Of a DNA stretch of 64,000 bases, positions 31,758 through 40,730 are shown in pieces. Both the position numbers and the translations under genes were made by a program. The notes under the pieces were generated by a model that saw only the letters and a list, made by a program, of their open reading frames with translations, was not told the origin of the DNA and did no database searches. The stretch comes from Bacillota bacterium (GTDB lineage: Bacteria > Bacillota > UBA994 > UBA5500), in the NCBI GenBank assembly GCA_029781045.1, contig JAKOXL010000007.1:1-64000 (forward strand). Direction: 5' to 3'. Position 1 is the first letter of the stretch. Each line of letters starts with the position of its first letter.

Positions 31758-32759
31758 CTACTTCTTGTGCCATCCTTGGGGAATAAACATTTGCTCGAAC
31801 TTGTGGATAATAAAACGGTCAGTCATACCAGCCACATAGTCAACAACAGCCTGCACCAACCCTTCTTGTTGCCAAACTCGCTGGTATAGCTCGGGCATCT
31901 GTTCCGGATGCTCCAAGTAATACTCGTAGATCACTTCCACCATCTTTTCCGCCTTGCCCTCATCCTGCTTGGCCTCCGAACCGATGTATACCCGGTCGAA
32001 TAGGAAGTCGCGCAGTTCATCCATTGCTGCCTGTACCTGCTGCGACAGCAAGATCTCCCCTTTCCCCCGGCTAGATTGGATCATATCGGTCACCATGGTA
32101 TTGATTCGCTCGCCATGGGTTTGACCAAGAACCTCTAAAGCACTTTGGGGCAAGTCTTCCTTTCTTAGTACCCCAGCCCGCAAAGCGTCATCAATGTCGT
32201 GGTTTATATAGGCTATACGATCAGCCAAACGAACTATGGCTCCTTCTAGAGTAGATGGCAATTTATCTCCAGTGTGACAGAGAATCCCATCGCGGGTCTC
32301 AACCGTAAGGTTTAGGCCCCGCTCACCCTCCAGCTTATCCACCACCCGTAACGATTGCTCATTATGACGGAAACCACCGGGTATAAGTCGATTCAATGCA
32401 TGCTCGCCCGCATGGCCGAAAGGAGTATGCCCCAAATCGTGGCCTAGACTGATGGCCTCCGTCAGGTCTTCGTTGAGGGCCAAGGCTCGGGCAATGGTGC
32501 GGGCAATCTGGGCAACTTCCAGTGTGTGGGTCAAGCGGGTACGATAATGGTCACCCTCTGGTTGAATGAAGACCTGGGTCTTATGCTTGAGGCGTCGGAA
32601 AGCCTTGGAGTGTAGGATCCGGTCTCGATCCCGTTGCCAACAAGTACGGATGGCACACTCCTCCTCTGGCCACTGACGCCCGCGAGAACACTCGGCCCGC
32701 ATGGCGAAAGGGGATAACAATGCCCGTTCCCGCTGTTCCATCATTTGTCTAATCTGCAT
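31758..32759 (-). CDS. dgt: dGTPase-like HD-domain triphosphohydrolase
   Basis: 333 residues of the deoxyguanosinetriphosphate triphosphohydrolase-like family. Residues include FRRLKHKTQVF, then the HD metal site H..(TRLTHTLEVAQIAR), GHDLGHTPFGHAGE and NHDIDDALRAG. It removes triphosphate from dNTPs and thereby tunes the pool. The in-frame TTG 32777 is rejected: GGAGGGGGGAG lies inside that extension and points to ATG 32759. It follows yqfL by 18 bases and precedes dnaG, as in many Clostridia. Confidence 0.93.
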   Translation of the reverse strand: MQIRQMMEQRERALLSPFAMRAECSRGRQWPEEECAIRTCWQRDRDRILHSKAFRRLKHKTQVFIQPEGDHYRTRLTHTLEVAQIARTIARALALNEDLTEAISLGHDLGHTPFGHAGEHALNRLIPGGFRHNEQSLRVVDKLEGERGLNLTVETRDGILCHTGDKLPSTLEGAIVRLADRIAYINHDIDDALRAGVLRKEDLPQSALEVLGQTHGERINTMVTDMIQSSRGKGEILLSQQVQAAMDELRDFLFDRVYIGSEAKQDEGKAEKMVEVIYEYYLEHPEQMPELYQRVWQQEGLVQAVVDYVAGMTDRFIIHKFEQMFIPQGWHKK

Positions 32760-32777
32760 TGCCACTCCCCCCTCCAA

Positions 32778-33593
32778 CTAGCGACGGCCATACTCGGCCA
32801 AAATCTGCATGACCTGGCTGGCCGTTTCTTCCACAGCCCGCTGCGTCACGTCGATCACTCGACAGCCCAGTCGGTCCATTATCTGCTTAGCATAATCCAA
32901 CTCTTCCTCAATACGTTGGTCGCTGGCATAATCGGCATTAGGCTGCAAACCCAAAACTTTAAGGCGTTCTTCGCGAATATGTTTTAGCTGCTCTTTACTA
33001 ATGGTCAGACCAATAATCCGTTCGGGAGGTAGCATAAACAGCTCCTCCGGCGGGCTAATCTCGGGCACCAAAGGCACATTGGCAGCTCTATAGCCACGAT
33101 GGGCCAAGTACATACTTAGAGGTGTCTTGGAAGAACGGGAAACTCCGATAAAGACCACATCGGCTCGCAATAGACCCCGGGGATCTCTGCCGTCGTCATA
33201 CTTGACAGCGAACTCCACGGCCTCTATTTCCCGATAGTACTCTTCGTCCAACTGATGTACCAAACCAGGCTGTAGGCGCGGCTCATGTTTACTCACACGA
33301 CTAATGGCCTCTAAGGTGGGGCCCATTATATCTACACAAGGGATCCCACGTGCTGCTGCCCCTTGATTCAAATACTCCCTTAGCTCAGGGCGTACTAAGG
33401 TGTGCACAATCAAGGAGTGGCAACTGGCTGCTTCTGTCAAGACTTCATCCAGCGAATCACTACTTACCGCATAGGGAACACGCCTGAATTCAAAGGCTTG
33501 CTCTCGGAACTGACTGGCGGCCGCTCGTGCCACTCGTTCCGCCGTTTCCCCTATTGAATCTGATACAACAAAAACCAACATCCGCTTATCCAC
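32778..33593 (-). CDS. yqfL: Pyruvate, phosphate dikinase regulatory protein (PDRP, DUF299)
   Basis: 271 residues. The N-terminus VVSDSIGETAERVARAAASQF and the P-loop-like FIGVSRSSKTPLSMYLAHRG (about 150-168) are diagnostic of the bifunctional ADP-dependent kinase and phosphate-dependent phosphorylase. This enzyme switches pyruvate phosphate dikinase or PEP synthase off and on. The GTG start has an AGGGAGGGG site. It follows ccpN by 14 bases, the same pairing as Bacillus ccpN-yqfL, which links it to gluconeogenic control. The target enzyme gene is not in the window. Confidence 0.93.
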   Translation of the reverse strand: MDKRMLVFVVSDSIGETAERVARAAASQFREQAFEFRRVPYAVSSDSLDEVLTEAASCHSLIVHTLVRPELREYLNQGAAARGIPCVDIMGPTLEAISRVSKHEPRLQPGLVHQLDEEYYREIEAVEFAVKYDDGRDPRGLLRADVVFIGVSRSSKTPLSMYLAHRGYRAANVPLVPEISPPEELFMLPPERIIGLTISKEQLKHIREERLKVLGLQPNADYASDQRIEEELDYAKQIMDRLGCRVIDVTQRAVEETASQVMQILAEYGRR

Positions 33594-33607
33594 CGTATCC
33601 CCTCCCT

Positions 33608-34246
33608 TTAGTGCCCTTCACCGATTTCTACAAACAACTGAGTGATAAGGCGCTGTGAAATCACGCCTAAGACCTCCAAATGCTTCCCGTCATCCACTGG
33701 TCGCACCACCGGCAGCGTGGAAATACGGTAGGACAGTAGCTTGCGGGCAGCAGCTAAGACCGTCTCATCAGGCGTTACATAAATGACATTAGCCAAACGC
33801 GTCATCACCACGCCTACGGGCACCTTCTCCAAATCTAGGGAACCCATGCTGTTCTTGAGCAGATCACTGCGAGTCACTACGCCGGTCAAATGGGCATTGC
33901 GATCTACCACAATCAAAGTCCCCACATCTTCCAAAAACATGGTAACAATGGCATCATAGGCCGATTTATCATCGCCGATAACGGCTGGAACCGAATAGAC
34001 ATCCCGTACTTTCATCAGTTTCAGCTGCTCTATATTAAAGAAGTTCACATTCTTACCCGAATAAGTGTATCCTACCCGGGGGCGCGCATCCAACAGCCCC
34101 GCCATGGTTAGGATTGCCAAATCAGGACGTAAAGCAGCCCGTGTGACAGACAAATGGTTAGCCAACTCTTCGCCAGTAATCGGACCCAGCTGTTTGGCTA
34201 ATTCCAAGATCTTTTTTTGCCGGGCACTAAGCTCGATACTAACCAC
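33608..34246 (-). CDS. ccpN: HTH and CBS-domain transcription repressor (CcpN-like)
   Basis: 212 residues. The N-terminal winged helix (about 1-65; LSARQKKILELAKQLGPITGEELANHLSVTRAALRPDLAIL) is followed by two CBS domains (about 78-135 and 145-205; repeated T-G-V-V-T-R-S-D-L and VLGVISQRL cores). CcpN of Bacillus represses gluconeogenesis genes and responds to ATP/ADP through its CBS pair. The annotated GTG lies directly against AGGGAG. That spacing is too short, and no better ATG, GTG or TTG follows, so the exact start is uncertain. It is co-transcribed with yqfL. Confidence 0.9.
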   Translation of the reverse strand: MVSIELSARQKKILELAKQLGPITGEELANHLSVTRAALRPDLAILTMAGLLDARPRVGYTYSGKNVNFFNIEQLKLMKVRDVYSVPAVIGDDKSAYDAIVTMFLEDVGTLIVVDRNAHLTGVVTRSDLLKNSMGSLDLEKVPVGVVMTRLANVIYVTPDETVLAAARKLLSYRISTLPVVRPVDDGKHLEVLGVISQRLITQLFVEIGEGH

Positions 34247-34331
34247 CTCCCTTTGTTGAATAGGATATACGATTCGCCAATCGGTGTATACTCCTTACCG
34301 CCACCAGTTTCCTGCTTCTCCTGAACAAAGA

Positions 34332-34352
34332 AACCTGCCCTAGTGGCAGGTT
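34332..34352 (-). terminator. Terminator overlapping the recO stop
   Basis: AACCTGCC pairs with GGCAGGTT over a 5-base loop; on the minus strand TTCTTTG follows. It ends the cdd-era-deoC-recO run before ccpN. Confidence 0.7.
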
Positions 34353-35085
34353 AATGTTGGCGTACCGAGTTTAGAAAGTCATAGGAATGGGGCCGTGTTG
34401 ATAACTGATAGAACATAAACTGTTCCAGTAATCGGGATAGCTTTAGAGTGTGGGACTCCCCGCTAACTGCTCCATATCCATCCCAACCAACCTGCGCAAA
34501 GTATTGCAATAGCAACAGGGTTGGCTGGTCAACAGGCAGTCCGCCTAGCTTCTTGGCACAGGCAGCGCAGATCAGACCGCCTTCTGGTAGGTTTAGGGCC
34601 ACCAGTTGCCTCTCTCCTTGACAGGCACTACAACTCTCCCACGCAGGCAAAAGCCCCATCTGTCTTAGTAGTTGGGTGGAAAAATAGGCCAAGAGTTTCT
34701 CCGGCTGGTCCTGCTCTAAGCAAGAAAGGGCGCGGCTAAGCAAGTCATAACTGACAGCTCTTACCTCCGCATCCACGGTAAACAAGTCCATGAGCTCGGC
34801 CATAAACAGGCCGTAAGCCAAACGCTCCAGCTGCTCCCGCACTTCCCGATGGCTTGTGATAATGCTGGCTTGCGTAAGAGTGTAAAGGCCCTTACCAGGA
34901 TGCACAGCAGCTTGTACTTCCACCAAAGGTTCTAAGGCAGCAAAGCGGCCGCCTGGTCTCCGAGCCCCTTTTGCAACCACCCTCAGCTTCCCTTGTTCGC
35001 TAGTCAACAAGACCAGGATTCTATCCTTTTCCCCTAAGGGGTAGGACCGTAGAACTATTCCCAAAACATTGCTACTAATCGCCAC
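34351..35085 (-). CDS. recO: DNA repair protein RecO
   Basis: 244 residues. The N-terminal OB fold starts SSNVLGIVLRSYPLGEKDRILVLLT, diagnostic of RecO. A four-cysteine zinc module (CSACQGERQLVALN...ICAAC, about 152-175) and a C-terminal helical part follow. It helps load RecA on SSB-coated single strands with RecR. GTG 35085 is chosen over the longer frame because GAGG lies 7 bases upstream and the protein then has normal family length. It overlaps the end of deoC by 11 bases, implying translational coupling. Confidence 0.93.
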   Translation of the reverse strand: MAISSNVLGIVLRSYPLGEKDRILVLLTSEQGKLRVVAKGARRPGGRFAALEPLVEVQAAVHPGKGLYTLTQASIITSHREVREQLERLAYGLFMAELMDLFTVDAEVRAVSYDLLSRALSCLEQDQPEKLLAYFSTQLLRQMGLLPAWESCSACQGERQLVALNLPEGGLICAACAKKLGGLPVDQPTLLLLQYFAQVGWDGYGAVSGESHTLKLSRLLEQFMFYQLSTRPHSYDFLNSVRQH

Positions 35086-35737
35086 AGCTATCCTCGAGTT
35101 CAGACAGAATACGCACACCGGCACTGGCACCCAAACGAGTGGCCCCCGCTCTAATAAGATCGAGGGCGGTAGCCAAATCGCGAATACCACCCGAGGCTTT
35201 TACGCCCAGCTCAGTGCCGACTGTACGCCGCATAAGCTCTACATCGGCAACGGTTGCTCCACCCCCACCGAAGCCCGTGGAGGTCTTAACAAAGTGGGCA
35301 CCGGCCCGCTTGGCAGCGAGGCAAGCCAATTCCTTCTCTTCGTCGGTTAGATAGCAGGTCTCAATGATGACCTTAACCACATGTCCGTTGGCCGCTGCCA
35401 CCACTTGCCGGATATCCTCTTCCACTTGCGCCCAGGCACCGGCTTTGGCCCAACCCAGATTCATCACCATATCGATTTCACTGGCACCATCGGCGACAGC
35501 CTGTACCGTCTCCGCCACCTTAGCTCTGGTGCTCATAGCTCCCAGCGGAAAACCTACTACGGCCGCCACAGGAATCTGGCTGTGGGCTGTCGCCAAAGCC
35601 ACATTGCAACCATTAACACAAATACTGGCGAAGCGGTACCTATTCCCCTCCTGGCAGAGTTGCATAATATCCTGCGGAGTAGCTGTCGGCTTGAGTAAAG
35701 TATGATCAATGTAGGATGAGAGCGTCAGCTTGTCCAT
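35075..35737 (-). CDS. deoC: Deoxyribose-phosphate aldolase
   Basis: 220 residues of the class I aldolase DeoC. It starts SSYIDHTLLKP; KVIIETCYL is near 135 and FVKTSTGFGGGGATV carries the Schiff-base lysine; VKASGGIRD has the second active lysine. It splits 2-deoxyribose 5-phosphate into glyceraldehyde 3-phosphate and acetaldehyde in nucleoside salvage. ATG 35737 has an AGGGGAAG site and lies 1 base after the era stop; upstream in-frame starts lie inside era. Its place between era and recO is unusual, but cdd, another salvage gene, is two genes away. Confidence 0.95.
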   Translation of the reverse strand: MDKLTLSSYIDHTLLKPTATPQDIMQLCQEGNRYRFASICVNGCNVALATAHSQIPVAAVVGFPLGAMSTRAKVAETVQAVADGASEIDMVMNLGWAKAGAWAQVEEDIRQVVAAANGHVVKVIIETCYLTDEEKELACLAAKRAGAHFVKTSTGFGGGGATVADVELMRRTVGTELGVKASGGIRDLATALDLIRAGATRLGASAGVRILSELEDSCGD

Positions 35738-35738
35738 G

Positions 35739-36647
35739 TCATCTTCCCCTTTGGAATAACTCTTCATATCCCAGCTGCCGCAGACTCGATTGGCGATTGC
35801 GCCAATCACGGCTGGTTTTCACCCATAGATCCAAGAATATCTGGGATCCCAGCAGACGTTCAATGTCGGTACGAGCCGCCTCCCCTATGCGTTTGAGCAT
35901 GCTACCCTGTTTGCCAATAATAATGCCCTTCTGCGACTCCCGCTCCACATAGATTGTGGCTCGCACATAGACCACCTGATTCTCCCGTTCCTTCATCTCA
36001 TCAACTACAACAGCCACCGCATGGGGCACTTCTTCGTGGGTCAGGTGTAAGATCTTCTCCCGTACCAACTCGGCCGCCACAAAGCGTTCTGGTTGATCAA
36101 CCACCATGTCATCGGGATAATACTTAGGCCCTTCCGGTAATACGGAAATCAGCTGCTCCCGCAAAAGTTCCAGGTTGTAACCGGTAAGCGCTGAAATGTG
36201 TATGATGGACCGCACTCTTGGTAACAACTGCTGCCAATCCTGCTCCAATTGGGCCAGGTCGGTCGCCTTTACCAAGTCAATCTTATTGAACACCAGAAAA
36301 ATGGGGGTATCAACCTCGGCCAATTGGTTAGCTATGTACCGATCGCCACTGCCCAACTCCACACTGGCGTCCACCATAAATACAATTGCATCCACTTCCT
36401 GCAATGTATCAAGGGCGGCTTGCACCATGCCCTCCCCCAAAAGCGACTTGGGTTGATGAATACCTGGAGTGTCAATAAAGACTATTTGTGCGTTGTCGGT
36501 AGTTAGAATGCAGTGGATGCGATTGCGGGTGGTCTGGGGTTTGTCGCTCACAATAAGGAGCTTTTCCCCTAACAAAGCATTGAGCAAAGTGGATTTGCCC
36601 ACATTGGGCCTCCCTACGACCGTCACAAAACCTGAGCGATAACCCAT
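35739..36647 (-). CDS. era: GTPase Era
   Basis: 302 residues, the standard Era length. The GTPase domain has G1 GRPNVGKST (12-20), then switch TTRNRIHCIL, G3 DTPG and G4 NKID. The C-terminal KH domain has GIIIGKQGSMLKRIG, which binds the 3' end of 16S rRNA. It is a 30S assembly GTPase. ATG 36647 shares its A with the cdd stop codon (TGATG), so the two are translationally coupled. The longer frame reaching into cdd was rejected. Confidence 0.97.
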   Translation of the reverse strand: MGYRSGFVTVVGRPNVGKSTLLNALLGEKLLIVSDKPQTTRNRIHCILTTDNAQIVFIDTPGIHQPKSLLGEGMVQAALDTLQEVDAIVFMVDASVELGSGDRYIANQLAEVDTPIFLVFNKIDLVKATDLAQLEQDWQQLLPRVRSIIHISALTGYNLELLREQLISVLPEGPKYYPDDMVVDQPERFVAAELVREKILHLTHEEVPHAVAVVVDEMKERENQVVYVRATIYVERESQKGIIIGKQGSMLKRIGEAARTDIERLLGSQIFLDLWVKTSRDWRNRQSSLRQLGYEELFQRGR

Positions 36648-37048
36648 CAGTCCTTCTCCTCCGCGAACGCCGCTGGCCCGAAAGGCTCGGGCAACAGTTG
36701 GGCAAAGGTAAACTGCTTTTGCTGACCATGACTGGAAACCACTACTATGGGAACGTCGGGGGTAAACCACTCGGCCATGAATTGGCGACAAGCGCCACAG
36801 GGCATCCCCGGCTCCCCTTCACCTGCTGCCACCGCCAAGGCCGTAAACTTACGTTCCCCAGCAGCAACGGCATTCACAAGAGCCACCCTCTCCGCACAAA
36901 TAGTCAGACCATAGGAAGCGTTTTCCACATTGCTGCCTGTATAGATTCTTCCACTAGCGGCTCGCACAGCTGCTCCCACTTGATACCGGGAGTAGGGAGC
37001 ATAAGCCCGGCTACGCGCCTGTTGTGCTGCTTGAATAAGCTCCTGCAT
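36647..37048 (-). CDS. cdd: Cytidine deaminase
   Basis: 133 residues of the small tetrameric zinc cytidine deaminase. The zinc and catalytic residues are C51-A-E53 (ICAERVA) and P83-C84-G-A-C87 (PCGACRQ); NVENASYG binds the nucleoside. It converts cytidine and deoxycytidine to uridine forms. An AAAGGAGG site lies 12 bases upstream of the ATG, a rather long spacing. The cdd-era order is conserved in Firmicutes. Confidence 0.97.
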   Translation of the reverse strand: MQELIQAAQQARSRAYAPYSRYQVGAAVRAASGRIYTGSNVENASYGLTICAERVALVNAVAAGERKFTALAVAAGEGEPGMPCGACRQFMAEWFTPDVPIVVVSSHGQQKQFTFAQLLPEPFGPAAFAEEKD

Positions 37049-37067
37049 GAGTCTGAAATTGCCTCCT

Positions 37068-38123
37068 TTAAGGGGTACTTACTGCTGCCGGCAGTGTTAG
37101 TTCTGCTTCCTTTTCAATCTCGATATAGATCCCGCGAGTAGCCCTAAAGGTATTGATGATCAAGTCCATACTGCTCAGTAAGACTTCCGGATCTCCAACG
37201 GCTTCAATCACTACCGGATTGACCACAATCTGCTTTTGATTTACTAGCACCACAGGACCCACACAGCGAATAGAAGAAGTGACCGTAAGGCGCTGGCCTC
37301 CCACCGAAACAGCAACGGCTCCCGCCGCCCACAGCTCATTGACAATGTCGCGGATATCTGCATCATGAACTATATCTCCGCTGGTGTAACCACCAGGGGA
37401 GTCATACAGTTTCAACCTCACACCAGCCCCGGTGACACTGGCAAAGCCCGCTAACGAGTTCACCCGCCGTAACTCAGCTTGCAAAGTCTGGGTTTCCTGC
37501 TGCAGAGCCTTCATATGGTCGTAAAGGGAGCGTATATTGACCGCCCGAGCTTTACCCTCAATCACCTCAATGGTTATGCTCTCGAAGGCCAGGCTACAAA
37601 GCGGGTGCTCCTTGATGGCCGTAATGGTATGTTCCGACAGTATATTGGCCGGGTCGTTAACCACAACCTCCGTCCCCTGCTCATTGCTGATGCTGATGGT
37701 CACCTTCTGACGAACCCTAGAAATACCAGGATCCTCGTTGATTATGTTCTGCAAGACTTCCCGTCTCTTAGCAGCCTGCTCCATATCCAGTATTTCTTTG
37801 GCCGATGCACCACCGTTCAGCATGACCTGGGCCAACTCTTCGAAACTACGTGCCCGGTTTACGTCATACTGCAGACGGGCAACCAAGTCTTTTACCGTTT
37901 GTAATCCTGAAAGCCCCTGCTCGCCAGCCCAACGCTCTATGTAGCTGATCAGCGTTGTGCTATATTCTTTTGCTATAGCTAAGGCGTTCTTCTCCCCTGG
38001 AAAAGAAAACAAGTTCAACGAACGCCCGAGCATCAGGATGTTGCCCAGCATCACGATTGCCAGTAATGCAATAACAACCGTTTGACGTCCCGGAGAAACC
38101 TCTGCCCAGCTTTTGCGTGCCAT
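37068..38123 (-). CDS. DUF881-type membrane-anchored protein
   Basis: 351 residues. An N-terminal membrane helix (about 14-34) precedes a roughly 170-residue region I do not recognise. A coiled coil (SLYDHMKALQQETQTLQAELRRVNSLAG, about 200-225) follows. The C-terminal 120 residues resemble DUF881/YlxW: a DADIRDIVNELWAAGAVAVSV-like segment, then GQRLTVTSSIRCVGPVVLVN. The family is often near division genes; its role is unknown. ATG 38123 is chosen because AGGGGAAGG precedes it; the longer frame contains this site. It occupies the place where dgkA stands in Bacillus (ybeY-dgkA-cdd). Confidence 0.75.
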   Translation of the reverse strand: MARKSWAEVSPGRQTVVIALLAIVMLGNILMLGRSLNLFSFPGEKNALAIAKEYSTTLISYIERWAGEQGLSGLQTVKDLVARLQYDVNRARSFEELAQVMLNGGASAKEILDMEQAAKRREVLQNIINEDPGISRVRQKVTISISNEQGTEVVVNDPANILSEHTITAIKEHPLCSLAFESITIEVIEGKARAVNIRSLYDHMKALQQETQTLQAELRRVNSLAGFASVTGAGVRLKLYDSPGGYTSGDIVHDADIRDIVNELWAAGAVAVSVGGQRLTVTSSIRCVGPVVLVNQKQIVVNPVVIEAVGDPEVLLSSMDLIINTFRATRGIYIEIEKEAELTLPAAVSTP

Positions 38124-38161
38124 AGCACCTTCCCCTCTCTCAATCTCCATTAGGCTAGTGG

Positions 38162-38620
38162 CTAGCCCTCGTCGAAAGCGAGGGCCTGCATGATCTCCTG
38201 CTGCATGTCATGCATCACGCCACTATACTCTTCCTCCTCGTGATCATAACCAACCAGATGTAACAAACCATGGACCAGCAAGAACGCCAGTTCCTGTTTC
38301 AAGCTATGACCATAGTTCTCCGCTTGCGTTAAGGCCTGTTCTATACTAATGACGATATCCCCTAGTATTAGTACGTCGGGGAGGTTGAAAAGTTCCTCTC
38401 CTTCCAATTGAGAGAAAGAAAGCACGTCTGTTGGCTTATCAAGGCCACGGTATTGCAGGTTCAACTCCCTGATGGCCTCGTTGTCAACTAGCGCAATACT
38501 AACCTCCGCATGGGTAGGCACCTGCAGGACAATCATGGCGCGGGTTAACACCCATTCACAAAACTGTTGCAGATCTTCGCTCCATGGTAACACATGCTGA
38601 TCATTTTGGATCAGTATCAT
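38162..38620 (-). CDS. ybeY: rRNA maturation endoribonuclease YbeY
   Basis: About 152 residues. The zinc motif H-x3-H-x5-H is seen in VHGLLHLVGYDH; TDVLSFSQ and LGDIVIS are the other family blocks. YbeY matures the 3' end of 16S rRNA and takes part in ribosome quality control. ATG 38620 is preferred over GTG 38641 by family length and an AGGTGAG site. It overlaps the end of pgpH by 20 bases. Confidence 0.93.
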   Translation of the reverse strand: MILIQNDQHVLPWSEDLQQFCEWVLTRAMIVLQVPTHAEVSIALVDNEAIRELNLQYRGLDKPTDVLSFSQLEGEELFNLPDVLILGDIVISIEQALTQAENYGHSLKQELAFLLVHGLLHLVGYDHEEEEYSGVMHDMQQEIMQALAFDEG

Positions 38621-40694
38621 GGGTATGCTTCTCACCTTCACCTTCTGTCAGTTTCTCCGGATACTCAATGCGTTTATGGAAGATACCGCTCAAAATGTGC
38701 GCAAAGGCGGTTCCAATGCTATCAAGCTCCCTCAACGTAAGATCACACTCATCCAGCTGTCCATCGTTCAGGCGCTCTTTAATAATCTTACGCACCATAT
38801 TATCAATGCGATTGGGCGTGGGTTGAGACAAGGAGCGCACTGCCGCTTCCACACAATCGGCCAGCATGACAATGGCCGCCTCCTTGCTGCGAGGCGTAGG
38901 ACCTGGATAGCGATAGTCGCTCTCATCAGCCGAATCCCCGGCTTCTTTAGCCTTGTGGTAGAAATAACTGACCAAGGTGTCTCCGTGATGCTGTTGAATG
39001 ATGTCCACGACCACTTGCGGCAAGCGATACTCGCGCGCCAGTTCCACCCCGTCCTTGATATGAGCTGTAATCACCAGCGCACTCAACGAAGGTGGATACT
39101 TCTCATGGGGATTATCCATGGTAAATTGGTTCTCAATAAAAAAGTAGGGCCGCTTTAGTTTACCCACATCATGGAAATAAGAACCTACCCGGGCCAAGAG
39201 CCCATCGGCGCCAATGGCCTCTGCCGCCGCTTCAGCCAGGTTGGCCACGATAATACTATGATTATAAGTACCCGGCGCCTCCACCAGCAAGCGCTTGAGC
39301 AAGGGGTGGTTAGGGTTCGACAGCTCTAACATCTTAACTGTCGACGCAATTCCAAAGGGTCTCTCCAAGAAGGGCACCACACCAAAACCGATAATCGCCG
39401 CCAGAACCCCTCCTGCCACTGCCCACATGGCATTGGTCAACAAGTTTGCCCAGCCCTCGCCATGCAGTAAACCAAAAGCCACGGCCGACAAACTGGTGGC
39501 GACGGCGACCAGAGCTCCCGCTCGTACCAGATCAAAACGCTGGTTCATACGCGACACACTAAAGGCACCCACTGCTGCCCCTATGAGGCCTACGCCCATA
39601 AAGGTAATGTCAAAGCCAGACAAAGCACCGGCAATAATGGCCATACTGATACTCCCAGCGATGGCAATACGCGGGCCAATCAAGACAGCCATGAGAATAG
39701 ATGCGGTGGCAACCGGCATCAGCAGACCGGAAATAATCCCGAAGGCCTTACAGAGCCCGCCAGTGAGCAAAAGAATGAGGCCTAATAGCAGCACCTGTTG
39801 CGGGTTCTCCCATATCTGGCGAGCAAAAAGGGTCAGATACAGCACCAAAGGTAACAAGGCCACCAACATGTAGCCAAGAGCACCACCGAGCAAACGCCAG
39901 TTGATGCCGGCGGAGAGCAAACCTAGGTCTTCCAACAGCATAATCTCCCGTTCGGTGGCTATGTCACCCTGCCCAATGATTTTTTGGCCTTTTTGAACCA
40001 TGACTGGCAGTACCCGAGACACAGCTTCCTGTCGCAACTTCTCCGTTGCAGCAGCGTTGTAAAACATGTTGGGCTTCAGTAATGCACTGGCCAACTGGCG
40101 CAAAAAGGTCCTTTGGCTATTGGAAACGTAGAGGCTGTTAATCTCCCTATGCACCTGCTCCTCCGCCGAGGTCAAGGCTTCCGCCTTGATGCCACGGGCA
40201 TAGGCCTGCTCCAAGATAGTGCTGAGCGCTGCCTGCAACTGGGCGCTGACCTCACTACTGAGGCCGAGTCCTGTCTGCAAAGCCGAATCGGGCAGTTGCA
40301 CCGGAAGACCTTCCCGCACTAAAGCTACCTTTTCTTCCAGGGAAAGCTCCGTCTGGGCAGCCGCGTTTTGCAGTACCTCGAACACCTCTGCTAACTGTGC
40401 TGCAGTGGTGATGGCCACATTGGGATCCTGCTCAAAAACATCCTTTACGCTCTGGGCCGCCAATTCCCGCGCTTCGTTAGTTGTGTAACGATCCTCCACA
40501 GTGCGTGGAGCTCCGATATAGCGCGGGCTAGCTTGTCCCACTTCCAACTGGATGGACTCCGGCAAAATAGCAAAGAATAGCAGCAGCGATAGTGCCAGAT
40601 ATACAAACAATAGCAAGAGCGCCCGGCGGATCACCGAGCGGCGCCAAAACCGTCTTGAGAACAGGTGCGCTCTCTGAGGTTTAGTAACCACCAA
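38601..40694 (-). CDS. pgpH: 7TM-HD phosphodiesterase PgpH/YqfF
   Basis: 697 residues. One N-terminal helix (about 24-44) is followed by an extracytoplasmic region (about 45-285), then seven membrane helices (about 290-465). The cytoplasmic HD domain has HSIIVANLAEAAAE, YFHDVGKLKRPYFF and the later QQHHGD ligands. PgpH-type enzymes hydrolyse cyclic di-AMP to pApA, controlling potassium and osmotic balance. The start is TTG 40694 or GTG 40691 behind GGGGAGGGG. The phoH-pgpH-ybeY order is conserved. Confidence 0.94.
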   Translation of the reverse strand: MVVTKPQRAHLFSRRFWRRSVIRRALLLLFVYLALSLLLFFAILPESIQLEVGQASPRYIGAPRTVEDRYTTNEARELAAQSVKDVFEQDPNVAITTAAQLAEVFEVLQNAAAQTELSLEEKVALVREGLPVQLPDSALQTGLGLSSEVSAQLQAALSTILEQAYARGIKAEALTSAEEQVHREINSLYVSNSQRTFLRQLASALLKPNMFYNAAATEKLRQEAVSRVLPVMVQKGQKIIGQGDIATEREIMLLEDLGLLSAGINWRLLGGALGYMLVALLPLVLYLTLFARQIWENPQQVLLLGLILLLTGGLCKAFGIISGLLMPVATASILMAVLIGPRIAIAGSISMAIIAGALSGFDITFMGVGLIGAAVGAFSVSRMNQRFDLVRAGALVAVATSLSAVAFGLLHGEGWANLLTNAMWAVAGGVLAAIIGFGVVPFLERPFGIASTVKMLELSNPNHPLLKRLLVEAPGTYNHSIIVANLAEAAAEAIGADGLLARVGSYFHDVGKLKRPYFFIENQFTMDNPHEKYPPSLSALVITAHIKDGVELAREYRLPQVVVDIIQQHHGDTLVSYFYHKAKEAGDSADESDYRYPGPTPRSKEAAIVMLADCVEAAVRSLSQPTPNRIDNMVRKIIKERLNDGQLDECDLTLRELDSIGTAFAHILSGIFHKRIEYPEKLTEGEGEKHTHDTDPK

Positions 40695-40730
40695 AAACCC
40701 CTCCCCAAAACAAGGATCATCTGCGGCCTG

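Noticed and set aside
35086-35190. N-terminal extension of RecO
   Set aside because: It lies entirely inside deoC, has no RecO similarity, and GTG 35085 has a proper ribosome site.
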